From NCBI RefSeq assembly GCF_016861565.1, contig NZ_BOLK01000003.1:124001-188000 (forward strand): a DNA stretch of 64,000 nt, in the 5' to 3' direction. Source of the DNA: Secundilactobacillus yichangensis (lineage in GTDB: Bacteria > Bacillota > Bacilli > Lactobacillales > Lactobacillaceae). Every line of letters starts with the position of its first letter. The stretch's first letter is position 1. Under the pieces are notes generated by a model. The model saw nothing but the letters and a program-made list of their open reading frames with translations. It was not told the origin of the DNA and did not search any database. The position numbers were made by a program, and so were the translations under genes. Shown here in pieces: positions 36,125-44,499 of this stretch.

Positions 36125-37114
36125 TCATTGATTCGTATCGCTCAAACCTAGGTTACTACGTAATTCATTAGATACACGTGCACGTTCTGTCGATGAAACA
36201 ACCTCAAATGATTGGCCACCTAACATTTCCGTTTTACCTTGTGCATGATCGGAGGTCATACTCTTCCCAGCGGTTCGATAATTTAATGCTAAACCTAACA
36301 TGTCGCTACGAGTTAAGTTAGTTTGCATCTCATCAGAAATGGCGATTAGGAAGTCATTATTCAAAACTGTCTTGTAAGAGATAGACTTCTTTAACAAAGC
36401 CGAAATAATTAAACGTTGACGTTCCTGACGGCCATAGTCACCGCGTGGATCATCGTAGCGCATTCGTGAGAATTTCAATGCCTTACTACCGTTCAAATGA
36501 TACTTTTGACCCTTAGTAAAGGTTGCTCCTTCGTAGCTAAATGACAGTGGTGAAACAACCTCAACGCCACCAACTTTATCAATAGCTTTTTCCAACCCTC
36601 CCATATTTACCAAAAGATAGTAATCAATGGGAACTTTCAAATACTTCTGAACCGTCGTAATTGTTTCCTTAGTTCCACCATAAGTATAGGCAGCATTGAT
36701 CTTAGCCGGTGAATATTTGGCATAACCAGGCAAATTAACCTTCATATCACGAGGCAGGCTTACAATAGTGGACTTATTAGTCTTGGGGTTAATTGTCATA
36801 ACCATAATAGTATCAGTCCGACCTTTAAAGGAACGACCTAAGGCACCTGTATCAGTTCCAAGTAAAAGGATAGACACCGGCTTCTTCTTCGAAAGTACTT
36901 GAGAAGCATCACGCAGTCTTGGTGCACCTGATGGCTGATAAACAACCTTAGATGTCTCAGAAAGCTTGTGCCATGCATAAGCCACATAACCACCTGCAGC
37001 AACCACGATAATGGCAATTAACCAAAGAATAAATTTACGAATTCGATGGTGACGGTGGTGATGATGGTGCCGATGATTCGTTACTTGATGTAATTCTTTA
37101 TTATCTTCACTCAT
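36125..37114 (-). CDS. LytR-CpsA-Psr (LCP) family glycopolymer transferase with His-rich N-terminus
   Basis: 329 residues. The cytoplasmic start has a His/Arg cluster (NHRHHHHHRHHRIRK), followed by one transmembrane helix (FILWLIAIIVVAAGGYVAYA) and the extracellular LCP domain: ILLLGTDTG, GRTDTIMVMTINP, VSLPRDMKV and FSRMRYDDPRGDYGRQERQ, the arginines and aspartates that bind polyprenyl pyrophosphate. LCP enzymes move glycopolymers from lipid carrier onto peptidoglycan. Its position suggests attachment of this exopolysaccharide. It has its own terminator, so expression can differ from the wzz operon. Confidence 0.93.
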   Translation of the reverse strand: MSEDNKELHQVTNHRHHHHHRHHRIRKFILWLIAIIVVAAGGYVAYAWHKLSETSKVVYQPSGAPRLRDASQVLSKKKPVSILLLGTDTGALGRSFKGRTDTIMVMTINPKTNKSTIVSLPRDMKVNLPGYAKYSPAKINAAYTYGGTKETITTVQKYLKVPIDYYLLVNMGGLEKAIDKVGGVEVVSPLSFSYEGATFTKGQKYHLNGSKALKFSRMRYDDPRGDYGRQERQRLIISALLKKSISYKTVLNNDFLIAISDEMQTNLTRSDMLGLALNYRTAGKSMTSDHAQGKTEMLGGQSFEVVSSTERARVSNELRSNLGLSDTNQ

Positions 37115-37289
37115 GTTTCAAGCTCTCCCAATTCCATCCCTACTGATGGATTTCTTAAAATGAATATTATACCAAAACATGCCTTGTACATTTTTCCACT
37201 TTATTAGCCTTACGTCAAGGCTGTAAAAGACATTAGTTATAGTTCTGCATAACTACGGATACTCGATTTACTGAACTATAAATCTAACA

Positions 37290-38255
37290 CTAGTTTGAAT
37301 AGGTTACCTGCTGATTTGCATAAACACCTGCACCAATCATTCCAGCCCAAGGACCCAGTTGTGCGGGGACAATGTCACACACTTCTTGAGCAACTTTCAG
37401 CGCATGTCCGGCAATCACTTCTTTAGTTGGCTTTAGTAACCGATTACCAGCGGCAGCAACACCGCCGCCAATAATAATCCGTTCCGGATTGAACATATTA
37501 ATGGCTGAGGACAAACCATAGCCTAAGATTTCACCCGTCTCCTGCATGACTTTCTTAGCTAACTGATCATCCTGATCATAAGCATCCGAAACCATTTGCG
37601 CAGTAATCTTTGTTTCATCGTTATGAGTCCACTCAGTAATGATACTGGTCTCCCCAGCGGCTAAATGCTCCTGAACAGTCTTAATCATCCCTCTAGCGGA
37701 CACATAGCGTCCTAGACAGCCAGAACTACCACAGGCACACGGACGACCGTGACGGTACATATTTAAGTGTCCTAGCTCAGCAGCGCTATTCGACTTGCCA
37801 TACATCATCTGACCATTAGTGATCAGTGCGGCACCAAGCCCAGTACCCAGCGTTACCATTAACACATCTTGCTTGCCTTTTCCGGCGCCCAGTTTCCACT
37901 CGCCATAAAGATTAACGCGAACGTCATTATCCATATAAGTTGGAATGTGGAATTCATCTTCAATTATTTTCACCACTGGCACATTGTCCCAGTTGGAAAA
38001 GTTCGGCGAAAAGATGGACAGTCCCGCTTTGATATCCATTTGACCGGGTACACCGATCCCTATGGCTTTGATTTGATCAGTTCCCGTTTGCGTCTTAATC
38101 AGTAACTGTTTCACCCCAGCAATGATATTCGCCATAACCCGGTCACTGTTAGTCTCTGATTCAGTTGGTACCTTCATTTTGAATTGAACGGTTAAATCAT
38201 CATTTAGGAGACCAATCTTGATGTTAGTACCTCCTAGATCAATTCCGATATACAT
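37290..38255 (-). CDS. glcK: ROK family glucokinase
   Basis: 321 residues from ATG 38255, with AGGTGA 7 bases upstream; the longer frame carries 22 extra residues that do not belong to the family. ATP-binding IGIDLGGTNIKIG, active-site ELGHLNMY and the zinc-binding CACGSSGCLG motif place it with Gram-positive ROK glucokinases. It phosphorylates glucose to glucose-6-phosphate in the cytoplasm, feeding glycolysis and, through phosphoglucomutase and GalU, sugar nucleotide synthesis. Confidence 0.93.
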   Translation of the reverse strand: MYIGIDLGGTNIKIGLLNDDLTVQFKMKVPTESETNSDRVMANIIAGVKQLLIKTQTGTDQIKAIGIGVPGQMDIKAGLSIFSPNFSNWDNVPVVKIIEDEFHIPTYMDNDVRVNLYGEWKLGAGKGKQDVLMVTLGTGLGAALITNGQMMYGKSNSAAELGHLNMYRHGRPCACGSSGCLGRYVSARGMIKTVQEHLAAGETSIITEWTHNDETKITAQMVSDAYDQDDQLAKKVMQETGEILGYGLSSAINMFNPERIIIGGGVAAAGNRLLKPTKEVIAGHALKVAQEVCDIVPAQLGPWAGMIGAGVYANQQVTYSN

Positions 38256-38271
38256 AATGCTTTCACCTGCT

Positions 38272-38285
38272 CGTAAGCGTTTTAT
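38272..38285 (-). promoter_or_regulatory. cre-like site upstream of glcK
   Basis: CGTAAGCGTTTTAT agrees with the CcpA consensus TGWAARCGYTWNCW at 12 of 14 positions. It lies just downstream of a minus-strand TATTAT that has TTCACT 16 bp upstream, a position that would favour repression. Confidence 0.45.
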
Positions 38286-38337
38286 AGATAATACCATAAT
38301 TGTAACATCAGTGAAAAACAAATCAGAGCAGTTAAAT

Positions 38338-38372
38338 AAAAAGATCAGCTCACTAGTGGACTGATCTTTACT
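38338..38372 (-). terminator. Rho-independent terminator of galU
   Basis: 9-bp stem AAAGATCAG/CTGATCTTT around a 12-base loop, with a T-rich minus-strand tail, immediately after the galU stop. Confidence 0.75.
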
Positions 38373-38374
38373 AA

Positions 38375-39283
38375 TTATTTTTTACTTTTGGGTTGATCTT
38401 CCTTACGGAGCCGATCAGCTGTATCAAGAATATACTGTTTTAATTCATCCTTAATTTCTGGATGTTTCAAACCATATTCAACGTTGGTCTTCACGTAGCC
38501 AAACTTATTACCAACATCGTAACGTTCGCCCTTAAATTCATGGGCAAAGACGCGCTGGGTTTGGTTCAAAGTATCAATGGCATCCGTCAATTGAACTTCG
38601 CCACCCTTACCAGGCTTTTGGTTAGCAAGAATATCAAAAATTTCAGGTGTCAGCAGGTAACGGCCGATAATGGCAAGATCACTTGGCGCATCATCGACAG
38701 CAGGCTTCTCAACAAAGCGGTTAACGTTGTACAGACCATCGTCAACTTCGTTTTGAGGATCGATAACACCATATGCGGATACTTCATCATGTGGCACCTT
38801 CTTGACGGCTAAGATTGATGAATGAGTCTTCTCGTATTCATTGATCAGCTGCTTGGTCAAAGGTACTTTATCGTGCATCAGATCATCACCCAGCATAACC
38901 ACGAATGGTTCATCCGCGATAAATGACTTGGCGTAACGAATAGCGTCGCCTAAACCATTAGGATACGGCTGACGAATGTAGTAAAGATTCATTCCAGCCG
39001 CAGCGGTGGTTTCTTGGACGAGATCTAATAACTTAGTCTTGCCCTTTTCCTTCAAATTCTGTTCCAGTTCAGGAGCAGAATCGAAGTGGTCTTCAATGGA
39101 CCGTTTTTGTTTGCCTTCAATAATCAGGATATCTTCGATGCCGCTTGCCTTAGCTTCTTCAACGATAAATTGAATCGTTGGCTTATCGACGATTGGCAGC
39201 ATTTCCTTTGCGAGCGCTTTAGTTGCTGGCAGGAAGCGAGTTCCCAAACCAGCCGCCGGAATCACGGCTTTACGTACTTTCAT
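38375..39283 (-). CDS. galU: UTP-glucose-1-phosphate uridylyltransferase
   Basis: 302 residues, family length. Signature [19 protein letters not shown] at the N-terminus, [10 protein letters not shown] metal-site region, [13 protein letters not shown] and [13 protein letters not shown] near the end. It makes UDP-glucose for the priming transferase, teichoic acid and glycolipid synthesis. GAGGAG precedes the ATG. It is separately transcribed, next to glcK. Confidence 0.96.
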   Translation of the reverse strand: MKVRKAVIPAAGLGTRFLPATKALAKEMLPIVDKPTIQFIVEEAKASGIEDILIIEGKQKRSIEDHFDSAPELEQNLKEKGKTKLLDLVQETTAAAGMNLYYIRQPYPNGLGDAIRYAKSFIADEPFVVMLGDDLMHDKVPLTKQLINEYEKTHSSILAVKKVPHDEVSAYGVIDPQNEVDDGLYNVNRFVEKPAVDDAPSDLAIIGRYLLTPEIFDILANQKPGKGGEVQLTDAIDTLNQTQRVFAHEFKGERYDVGNKFGYVKTNVEYGLKHPEIKDELKQYILDTADRLRKEDQPKSKK

Positions 39284-39429
39284 GATTAGAAATCTCCTCT
39301 ATTAACAGTATGATGCTTATTACAGCTAAATCTCATTCTACACTATGTAAGCTAAAATAGGGTTAATTTCACTAAATATTCACCAAAATGAATGCTTAAA
39401 ACGGTGATTCTATGGGTTTCTTCTATTAA

Positions 39430-40338
39430 TTAGTGCTTTTCTACATCTAATTGCGTAAAAATCTCTCGCACCCACTTAGTATCGCCGCCATTTTGATATT
39501 GGCGTTCCAGAGCAGCGTACCGCAACTTCGGGAATTCGTACCAGTCGTGGATCTCCAGTTCATGGAGCATGCGCGCCGTGCCCTTTTCCATGCCGTGAAT
39601 AATCCGGTTCACGTGCTCGGGACGCATATAGCCCTTCCGCTTGGTGAAGTTAAAGAAGGCGGTCAACGTTGGCTTGATTAGATAATAGTCCTGTTTCTTA
39701 AATAGCAGACCGGGAAAAAGGTTCTGCAGCAAGCCAGCCACATCGTTCATACCGGTATTCTTGATGGTTTTCCGCTGGCGGTTATACAGCGCATCCGCGA
39801 AGATCATCACGTACAGTTGCAGCTCGCTGGCGTCGGCTTGTTCTAGCAGTGGCTGGCACTCCGGTGACCCCACGAATTCTTCGAACCAGCGGTCAACGTA
39901 ATTGCGCACAGAGTTACTGGTAGCCTGCTGCCATTCCGGCAGCGACTCCTCGGCGCCATAGGGCAGCAAATACGCCGTCTTCACCGGCAGCATCAGCGCG
40001 GATAGCTGATCAAAGTCCATGTCCACGCGTTTAGTCTGGGCTTCGTACATCAGAAAAGTAGTGATGGACTCGTAAATTTTAGAGGTCTGCAGCACCGGCA
40101 TTTCCTCATCATAGGCACTGCTCAAAAAACGGTACAGCCCACGATGAATACTACCGGCGTTCCACTCTTCAAAAGGCACTTTAACCTGCTGGGCCATTAA
40201 CTGGAAGAACCCGTGGACGGCGATCCGTGACGTGTCCAGATCAAAGAAATCGGCCAGCTGCTGTTTGACCAAAAAGCCGACACAGCTGCCCCATTCCCGT
40301 TGAAAATCATCTTCGTAATCTACCGTCTGATTTGCCAT
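39430..40338 (-). CDS. Conserved hypothetical protein, cytoplasmic
   Basis: 302 residues; ATG with GGAGAAG upstream. No signal peptide or membrane helix. The composition is mixed alpha-helical with many Trp, Tyr and Phe, e.g. QREWGSCVGFLVKQQLADFF and HELEIHDWYEFPKLRY. I recognise no domain or catalytic pattern. Good codon use and an ordinary ribosome binding site argue that it is real. Neighbours (galU, a small protein gene transcribed divergently) do not indicate a role. Confidence 0.65.
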   Translation of the reverse strand: MANQTVDYEDDFQREWGSCVGFLVKQQLADFFDLDTSRIAVHGFFQLMAQQVKVPFEEWNAGSIHRGLYRFLSSAYDEEMPVLQTSKIYESITTFLMYEAQTKRVDMDFDQLSALMLPVKTAYLLPYGAEESLPEWQQATSNSVRNYVDRWFEEFVGSPECQPLLEQADASELQLYVMIFADALYNRQRKTIKNTGMNDVAGLLQNLFPGLLFKKQDYYLIKPTLTAFFNFTKRKGYMRPEHVNRIIHGMEKGTARMLHELEIHDWYEFPKLRYAALERQYQNGGDTKWVREIFTQLDVEKH

Positions 40339-40503
40339 GACTTCTCCATTCTAGAACATTTCGTTTGTCGAACATTATAACAAAATCACATCGTCAAGAT
40401 TCAGGACTCACCTGCGTTAGATGCAATTGTCATCAAAGTTTAATCCTACGTCATGGCGCGGTGGTTGATTTATAATGGAACTGAGTCTAAAGGAGTGGTA
40501 CAG

Positions 40504-40917
40504 ATGCGTCGGAAATTATTCGGGGATTCTTTTTCAGAGACAATTCAATATGTTATTGCCAGTTTACTGGGACCGGTAAAAACCCGGTCAAAGAGTTTAA
40601 AGCACACCGTGACCATTGATCATCAGCAGTATCCGTCTAAGTACACCATTGACCAGATTCGCCAGCGCTACCATCTGCGTGCTGAAACCAAGCGGATCAA
40701 TCACCAGCTGATCTACGTGAACCGGGTCTGGCTGTACACCACCACTGCCCGCAGCGGTGTCTGGGACTACAAGCACCCCACGAAGTCCAGCCAAGTCACT
40801 CACAACGGTCGGTTCGTGGTGTTCCGTACCTGGATGGGCGGCAGTTCCAGTGAACTGACCTATGTCAGTCTGGATACTGGGAGGATGTATACGGCGAAAG
40901 TGATCAATCTTAAATAA
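40504..40917 (+). CDS. Small conserved hypothetical protein
   Basis: 137 residues from ATG 40504, 10 bases after AAAGGAG; the longer frame starts before this site. Basic, predicted beta-rich, with VWLYTTTARSGVWDYKHP and FRTWMGGSSSELTYVSLDTG. No signal peptide. The compact C-terminal beta part could be a small binding domain; I do not recognise it. It precedes the third small secreted paralogue by 79 bp on the same strand. Confidence 0.55.
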   Translation: MRRKLFGDSFSETIQYVIASLLGPVKTRSKSLKHTVTIDHQQYPSKYTIDQIRQRYHLRAETKRINHQLIYVNRVWLYTTTARSGVWDYKHPTKSSQVTHNGRFVVFRTWMGGSSSELTYVSLDTGRMYTAKVINLK

Positions 40918-40996
40918 ACCAGTCTCAATTTTTCAAACCTGCTATTTTTTCGCTCTGCTAATCAGTGTATGATTACTCATTGGGAGGGCGACGATT

Positions 40997-41449
40997 ATGA
41001 AAAAATCTATTTTGGTCACATTGTCTTTAAGTTTGGGCTTATTTGGCGGGCTATCATCAATTGGTTATACTGCTAATGCCTCCAGTACCCACAAGGGCTT
41101 ACCCCATGTTTTAAGAAACACTAAGTGGAAAGCCAAGTCTCATTACATCAAGGTTCGTGATGACTACGAAGCTTCCGAGATTCATTTTCATAAAACATCC
41201 GTATCTGAAGAATGGGCTGCTGGCGTAGATCCGTTTAGTGCCTCTAAGCTAAGATACCGGTATGCTGGACACCATACGTACAAAATCTATGGTCGGCAGT
41301 ACGGCAACGAACCGGCTGGCGGTGCGCCTTGGAGCAGTGAAGTGAAGGTCTACAATAAACACAAGATTTATTACAAAGACTTTACTTATACAGCTTCCTT
41401 GCACGCCTATGCAAACAAATATATCAATTCATTCTACTATCGAAAATAG
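40997..41449 (+). CDS. Small secreted protein (paralogue 3 of 3)
   Basis: 150 residues; ATG preceded by GGGAGGGCG. Signal peptide MKKSILVTLSLSLGLFGGLS with cleavage likely after ANA near residue 28. The mature sequence starts SSTHKGLPHVLRNTKWKAK, closest to the truncated gene at the left edge (HNGIPHVLKNTKWHGK), and has LRYRYAGHHTYKIYGRQY as the family's core strand. No Cys or known catalytic residues. A separate transcription unit ending in the terminator shared with the CopY gene. Confidence 0.82.
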   Translation: MKKSILVTLSLSLGLFGGLSSIGYTANASSTHKGLPHVLRNTKWKAKSHYIKVRDDYEASEIHFHKTSVSEEWAAGVDPFSASKLRYRYAGHHTYKIYGRQYGNEPAGGAPWSSEVKVYNKHKIYYKDFTYTASLHAYANKYINSFYYRK

Positions 41450-41483
41450 TAGTACTCAGTAAAATACCTGCCGTTAATTTAAT

Positions 41484-41533
41484 AATGCGAAGACTAAAAA
41501 AAGCCCCTGTGGGCTTTTTTTAGTCTTCGCATT
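41484..41533. terminator. Bidirectional terminator overlapping the CopY stop codon
   Basis: Perfect 23-bp inverted repeat (41484-41506 with 41511-41533) with a 4-base loop, containing A7/T7 tracts on both sides of the GC core. The right arm includes the last codons and stop of the CopY-type gene, so it ends both convergent transcripts. Confidence 0.9.
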
Positions 41534-41966
41534 GTTCACCGTTTGGCAGACAGTCGCAGGCAACTTCTTCCGGCGCGGTTTTGGCTTTCTGTTCTAATGC
41601 TTGTTGCAGCGCTTGAATATCATCCTGCGTCAGGGTCACGTGTTCCACCAGGTTCAGCAGCGTGGCGCCCTTCTTCATGGCACACAGGTGATCGAAGAGC
41701 TGCTCGGCTGAGCCGTTCATGGCTTCGGACTCGCTGATGGTCGCCGTATAGAGGAACCGGCGATCCTGTTTATTAGTCTCCAGTAGACCCTTTTTCACCA
41801 GCCGGCGCAGCAGCGTCTTGATGGTGGAGTCCGACCACGACCGCTTGGCCTGCAGCAGGTCGATCAGTTCGCGGGAATACAGCTCCCCTTTCGTCCAGAC
41901 GATGCGCATTAACTCCCATTCTGCTGGCGTGATCTCTTGTATTGAGTCTTGTACCGATTCGCTCAT
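41520..41966 (-). CDS. copY: CopY/BlaI-type copper-responsive repressor
   Basis: 148 residues from ATG 41966, 6 bases after GGAGGGA. BlaI/MecI winged helix: ITPAEWELMRIVWTKGELYS, STIKTLLRRLVKKGLLETNK and DRRFLYTATISE. The C-terminus ends CDCLPNGEQCED, a variant of the CopY metal motif CxCx4CxC that keeps three of four cysteines. CopY binds as a zinc-bound dimer to cop boxes and is released by Cu(I). A cop box lies directly upstream of the gene, pointing to autoregulation. No copper ATPase or chaperone is adjacent in this window. Confidence 0.85.
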   Translation of the reverse strand: MSESVQDSIQEITPAEWELMRIVWTKGELYSRELIDLLQAKRSWSDSTIKTLLRRLVKKGLLETNKQDRRFLYTATISESEAMNGSAEQLFDHLCAMKKGATLLNLVEHVTLTQDDIQALQQALEQKAKTAPEEVACDCLPNGEQCED

Positions 41967-41981
41967 TTGAATCCCTCCGTT

Positions 41982-41991
41982 TACAGTTGTA
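41982..41991 (-). promoter_or_regulatory. cop box operator
   Basis: TACAGTTGTA is an exact match to the CopY operator TACAnnTGTA, 16 bases upstream of the copY start codon. Confidence 0.8.
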
Positions 41992-42124
41992 ACTACTGCA
42001 GATAGTGTATCATGTCCGCGGTTCAAGTCAATGAATGACCCTTTAATAACTAAGTTATTTTACCCCACACAATCCTATTATAGCCACAACGATTGCCCCG
42101 GTCTATACCTGAAGTCAAGTTAAT

Positions 42125-42152
42125 TGTCATGGTCAATTATCTCCGTATAATA
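42125..42152 (+). promoter_or_regulatory. Sigma-A promoter of gap
   Basis: TTGTCA at 42125-42130, 16-bp spacer, TATAAT at 42147-42152. The gap start is at 42198 with AAGGAGG 8 bases before. Confidence 0.75.
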
Positions 42153-42197
42153 AACATCAAAGTTGCCACCAGGCGACTGACTAAGGAGGAATAGATC

Positions 42198-43226
42198 ATG
42201 GTTAAAGTAGGTATTAATGGGTTCGGTCGGATCGGCCGTTTGGTATTACGCCGGGTACTGGAGTTAAACGACCCGGATATTGAAGTCACCGCAATCAACG
42301 ATTTAACGACGCCTTCCATGCTGGCATACCTGTTTAAGTATGACACCACGCATGGCACGGTGCCCTATGACATATCAGCTACTGACGACTCTCTGATTAT
42401 TGACGGTCACACCTACCGCGTGTATGCGGAACGTGACGCGAAGAATATCCCTTGGGTAGACAACAACGGCGTGGAAATGGTACTGGAATGTACCGGTTTC
42501 TACACTTCGAAAGAAAAATCGCAGGCCCACTTGGACGCTGGCGTGAAGAAAGTCTTGATCTCCGCGCCTGCTGGTCCGATTAAGACCATCGTCTACAACG
42601 TGAACGAACAGACTCTCACCGCTGACGATACCATCATCTCCGCTGGCTCCTGCACCACTAACGCCTTAGCCCCAATGGCTTACGCGCTGGAAAAGGAGTT
42701 CGGCCTGGAAGTGGGCACCATGACCGTGATCCACGCCTTCACCAGTTCGCAGATGATTTTAGATGGGCCTAAGGGCAGCAAGCTGCGCCCGAACCGGACC
42801 GCATCCGCCAACACGATTCCTCATTCCACCGGTGCCGCGAAGGCAATTGGCCTAGTGATTCCAGAAATTGACGGCCACCTGCAGGGCCACGCCCAACGGG
42901 TAGCGGTAATCGATGGCTCCGTATGCGAACTGGTTTCCGTATTGGCAACTGAAAACGTCACGGCAGATCAGGTAAATAACGCCATCAAACCGTACACCGA
43001 TGACAACCCATCCTTTGGCTGGAACGAAGACAGCATCGTCTCCTCCGACATCATCGGCGATACCCACGGAGGCGTCTTCGACCCAACACTGACGGAAGTC
43101 ACTTCTAACGGCAAGTACCAAGTGGTGAAGACCGCGACTTGGTTTGATAACGAATACGGCTTTGTTTCCAACATGGTGCGAACCGCTAAGGCTTTTACGG
43201 AAGCTGAGAATTTTGGGGATGCGTAG
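42198..43226 (+). CDS. gap: Glyceraldehyde-3-phosphate dehydrogenase, type I
   Basis: 342 residues. NAD-binding [14 protein letters not shown], catalytic cysteine in [12 protein letters not shown] (usual form SNASCTTNCLAP), [13 protein letters not shown], and the end [15 protein letters not shown]. It oxidises glyceraldehyde-3-phosphate to 1,3-bisphosphoglycerate. It stands alone rather than in the cggR-gap-pgk-tpi-eno operon, and changes around the active-site loop suggest it may be a second, divergent copy; the rest of the genome is needed to tell. Own promoter and terminator. Confidence 0.93.
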   Translation: MVKVGINGFGRIGRLVLRRVLELNDPDIEVTAINDLTTPSMLAYLFKYDTTHGTVPYDISATDDSLIIDGHTYRVYAERDAKNIPWVDNNGVEMVLECTGFYTSKEKSQAHLDAGVKKVLISAPAGPIKTIVYNVNEQTLTADDTIISAGSCTTNALAPMAYALEKEFGLEVGTMTVIHAFTSSQMILDGPKGSKLRPNRTASANTIPHSTGAAKAIGLVIPEIDGHLQGHAQRVAVIDGSVCELVSVLATENVTADQVNNAIKPYTDDNPSFGWNEDSIVSSDIIGDTHGGVFDPTLTEVTSNGKYQVVKTATWFDNEYGFVSNMVRTAKAFTEAENFGDA

Positions 43227-43270
43227 AACATAGTGGGTGGAACAACTCGGTAGATTCCAGAATTTAAGAC

Positions 43271-43317
43271 GAAACAACCCCGTCACCGATGCTCTTTGTC
43301 GGAACGGGGTTGTTTTG
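43271..43317 (+). terminator. Rho-independent terminator of gap
   Basis: 11-bp GC-rich stem (43273-43283 with 43304-43314) ending in TTTT, 45 bases after the gap stop. Confidence 0.8.
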
Positions 43318-43438
43318 GCTTAAATAGCCGGAATCTGAGTTGTGGAACCCGATTAGGCTAGATTAGAGTATCGCGCAATGGTTAGATCAATTAATAAATC
43401 GTAGTTAAGAAACTCAGTGGCATGTTTATCAATATAAC

Positions 43439-44248
43439 CTATTTCACCCCATGCACATCCGGCGTATCAAAGTTCGCTTCCGCTTTGGCGTTCGTGGTCT
43501 TGGTAACCAGTGCGCCTTGGTTACTATAGAAACCAATGTATTTTGTGCCACTAACCTTCACTGGTTTGGCCATGAGGCTTTGTTTGTTAAGTTTGATGTT
43601 CTTGTGCCGTAAAACCTGTTTCACGGTACCGTTATTAGCTGTGCCGTACTGCCACTGCTGGAACGTGAGGTGGATGGTCTCGCTGGTAACCTGCTTGCCG
43701 CTCTTGTTCTTCCCCACCGTGGCCGTAACTGGATAGGCTTGCGTTGCGATGAAGCGCAGGTTCTCCGTGGATTTAGTGAACTGGTTGTACAATTTCTGAT
43801 CGTGTTTCGCCTGCGAGTTGGCCTGCGCGATCCCCTTCTTATAGGTGTACTGATCCGAATTCTTCTGGTTGGATTTATCCGTCTTGTGCTGACCGCGGTA
43901 GTTGTTCCGCTTGCTGTTAATTTCATGATTAAAGACTTTTTCTTCGTTAATTTCAGCCAAGTTGATAGCCTGACCGATGCTCTTATGATTCAGCTGTTTC
44001 AGGGACATACCGGTGACCTGGTAGTCCGTGACCTTGCCCTTCTTCTGAACCAGAATATCGCGAACCTGACTATTTTTAGTGGGTGTCGGCGTGTTCAACT
44101 GGTACCAAGCTTGCTGTTTGCGGTTTTGCGCCGAGCTGACAAAGGCTACTTTGCTGGCTTTAGAAGCATCCGTTTGCTGCCTGCAGCCGGCGAGGCCCAG
44201 CAGTGACACCCCTGCTAAACTGACTAATGCTAATCGGAATAATTTCAT
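43439..44248 (-). CDS. Lipoprotein of unknown function
   Basis: 269 residues from ATG 44248, with GGAGG 8 bases upstream. Signal peptide with lipobox LAGC (about 23-26), so the mature protein begins with a lipidated Cys on the outer membrane face. The body is basic, Lys/Gln/Asn-rich, with NLAEINEEKVFNHEINSKRN and a C-terminal beta region (TIHLTFQQWQYGTANNGTV, KYIGFYSNQGALVTKT). I recognise no named domain. Single-gene unit convergent with gap. Confidence 0.8.
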   Translation of the reverse strand: MKLFRLALVSLAGVSLLGLAGCRQQTDASKASKVAFVSSAQNRKQQAWYQLNTPTPTKNSQVRDILVQKKGKVTDYQVTGMSLKQLNHKSIGQAINLAEINEEKVFNHEINSKRNNYRGQHKTDKSNQKNSDQYTYKKGIAQANSQAKHDQKLYNQFTKSTENLRFIATQAYPVTATVGKNKSGKQVTSETIHLTFQQWQYGTANNGTVKQVLRHKNIKLNKQSLMAKPVKVSGTKYIGFYSNQGALVTKTTNAKAEANFDTPDVHGVK

Positions 44249-44426
44249 GTTAATTTCCTCCAAAAAATCCGTTTACTACCCTTAGCTTACAGTTGAGCTT
44301 TCGCCAATGCAATCCCCGTGATTCAGGCTTCTGCAGTCTTATACTGGTAATTTCACCAATATAGCGGTTACATCCAAATTGCTTCTTTCCATCAGCAGTG
44401 GTTTCGTTGTAAGATAAAAAGGTTGT

Positions 44427-44446
44427 TATAATATGAGGGAAAACAA
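44427..44446 (+). promoter_or_regulatory. -10 element and flanking inverted repeat of the DHA2 exporter gene
   Basis: Perfect TATAAT at 44427-44432; no good -35 at the right distance. GTTGT (44423-44427) and ACAAC (44442-44446) form a short inverted repeat across the -10, a possible repressor site. Confidence 0.35.
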
Positions 44447-44499
44447 CTTATAGATATCTGTACCGCTAAAAAAATTTGTGATTGAAAGAAGGCTCTTTC

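Noticed and set aside
41520..42026. 20-residue N-terminal extension of the CopY-type protein
   Set aside because: It would run across the cop box and the GGAGGGA ribosome binding site; the family begins at the MSESVQDS start.
43670..44206. 178-residue plus-strand frame opposite the lipoprotein gene
   Set aside because: The minus-strand frame has a lipobox, a GGAGG site and normal codon use; the antisense frame has no start context or recognisable motif.
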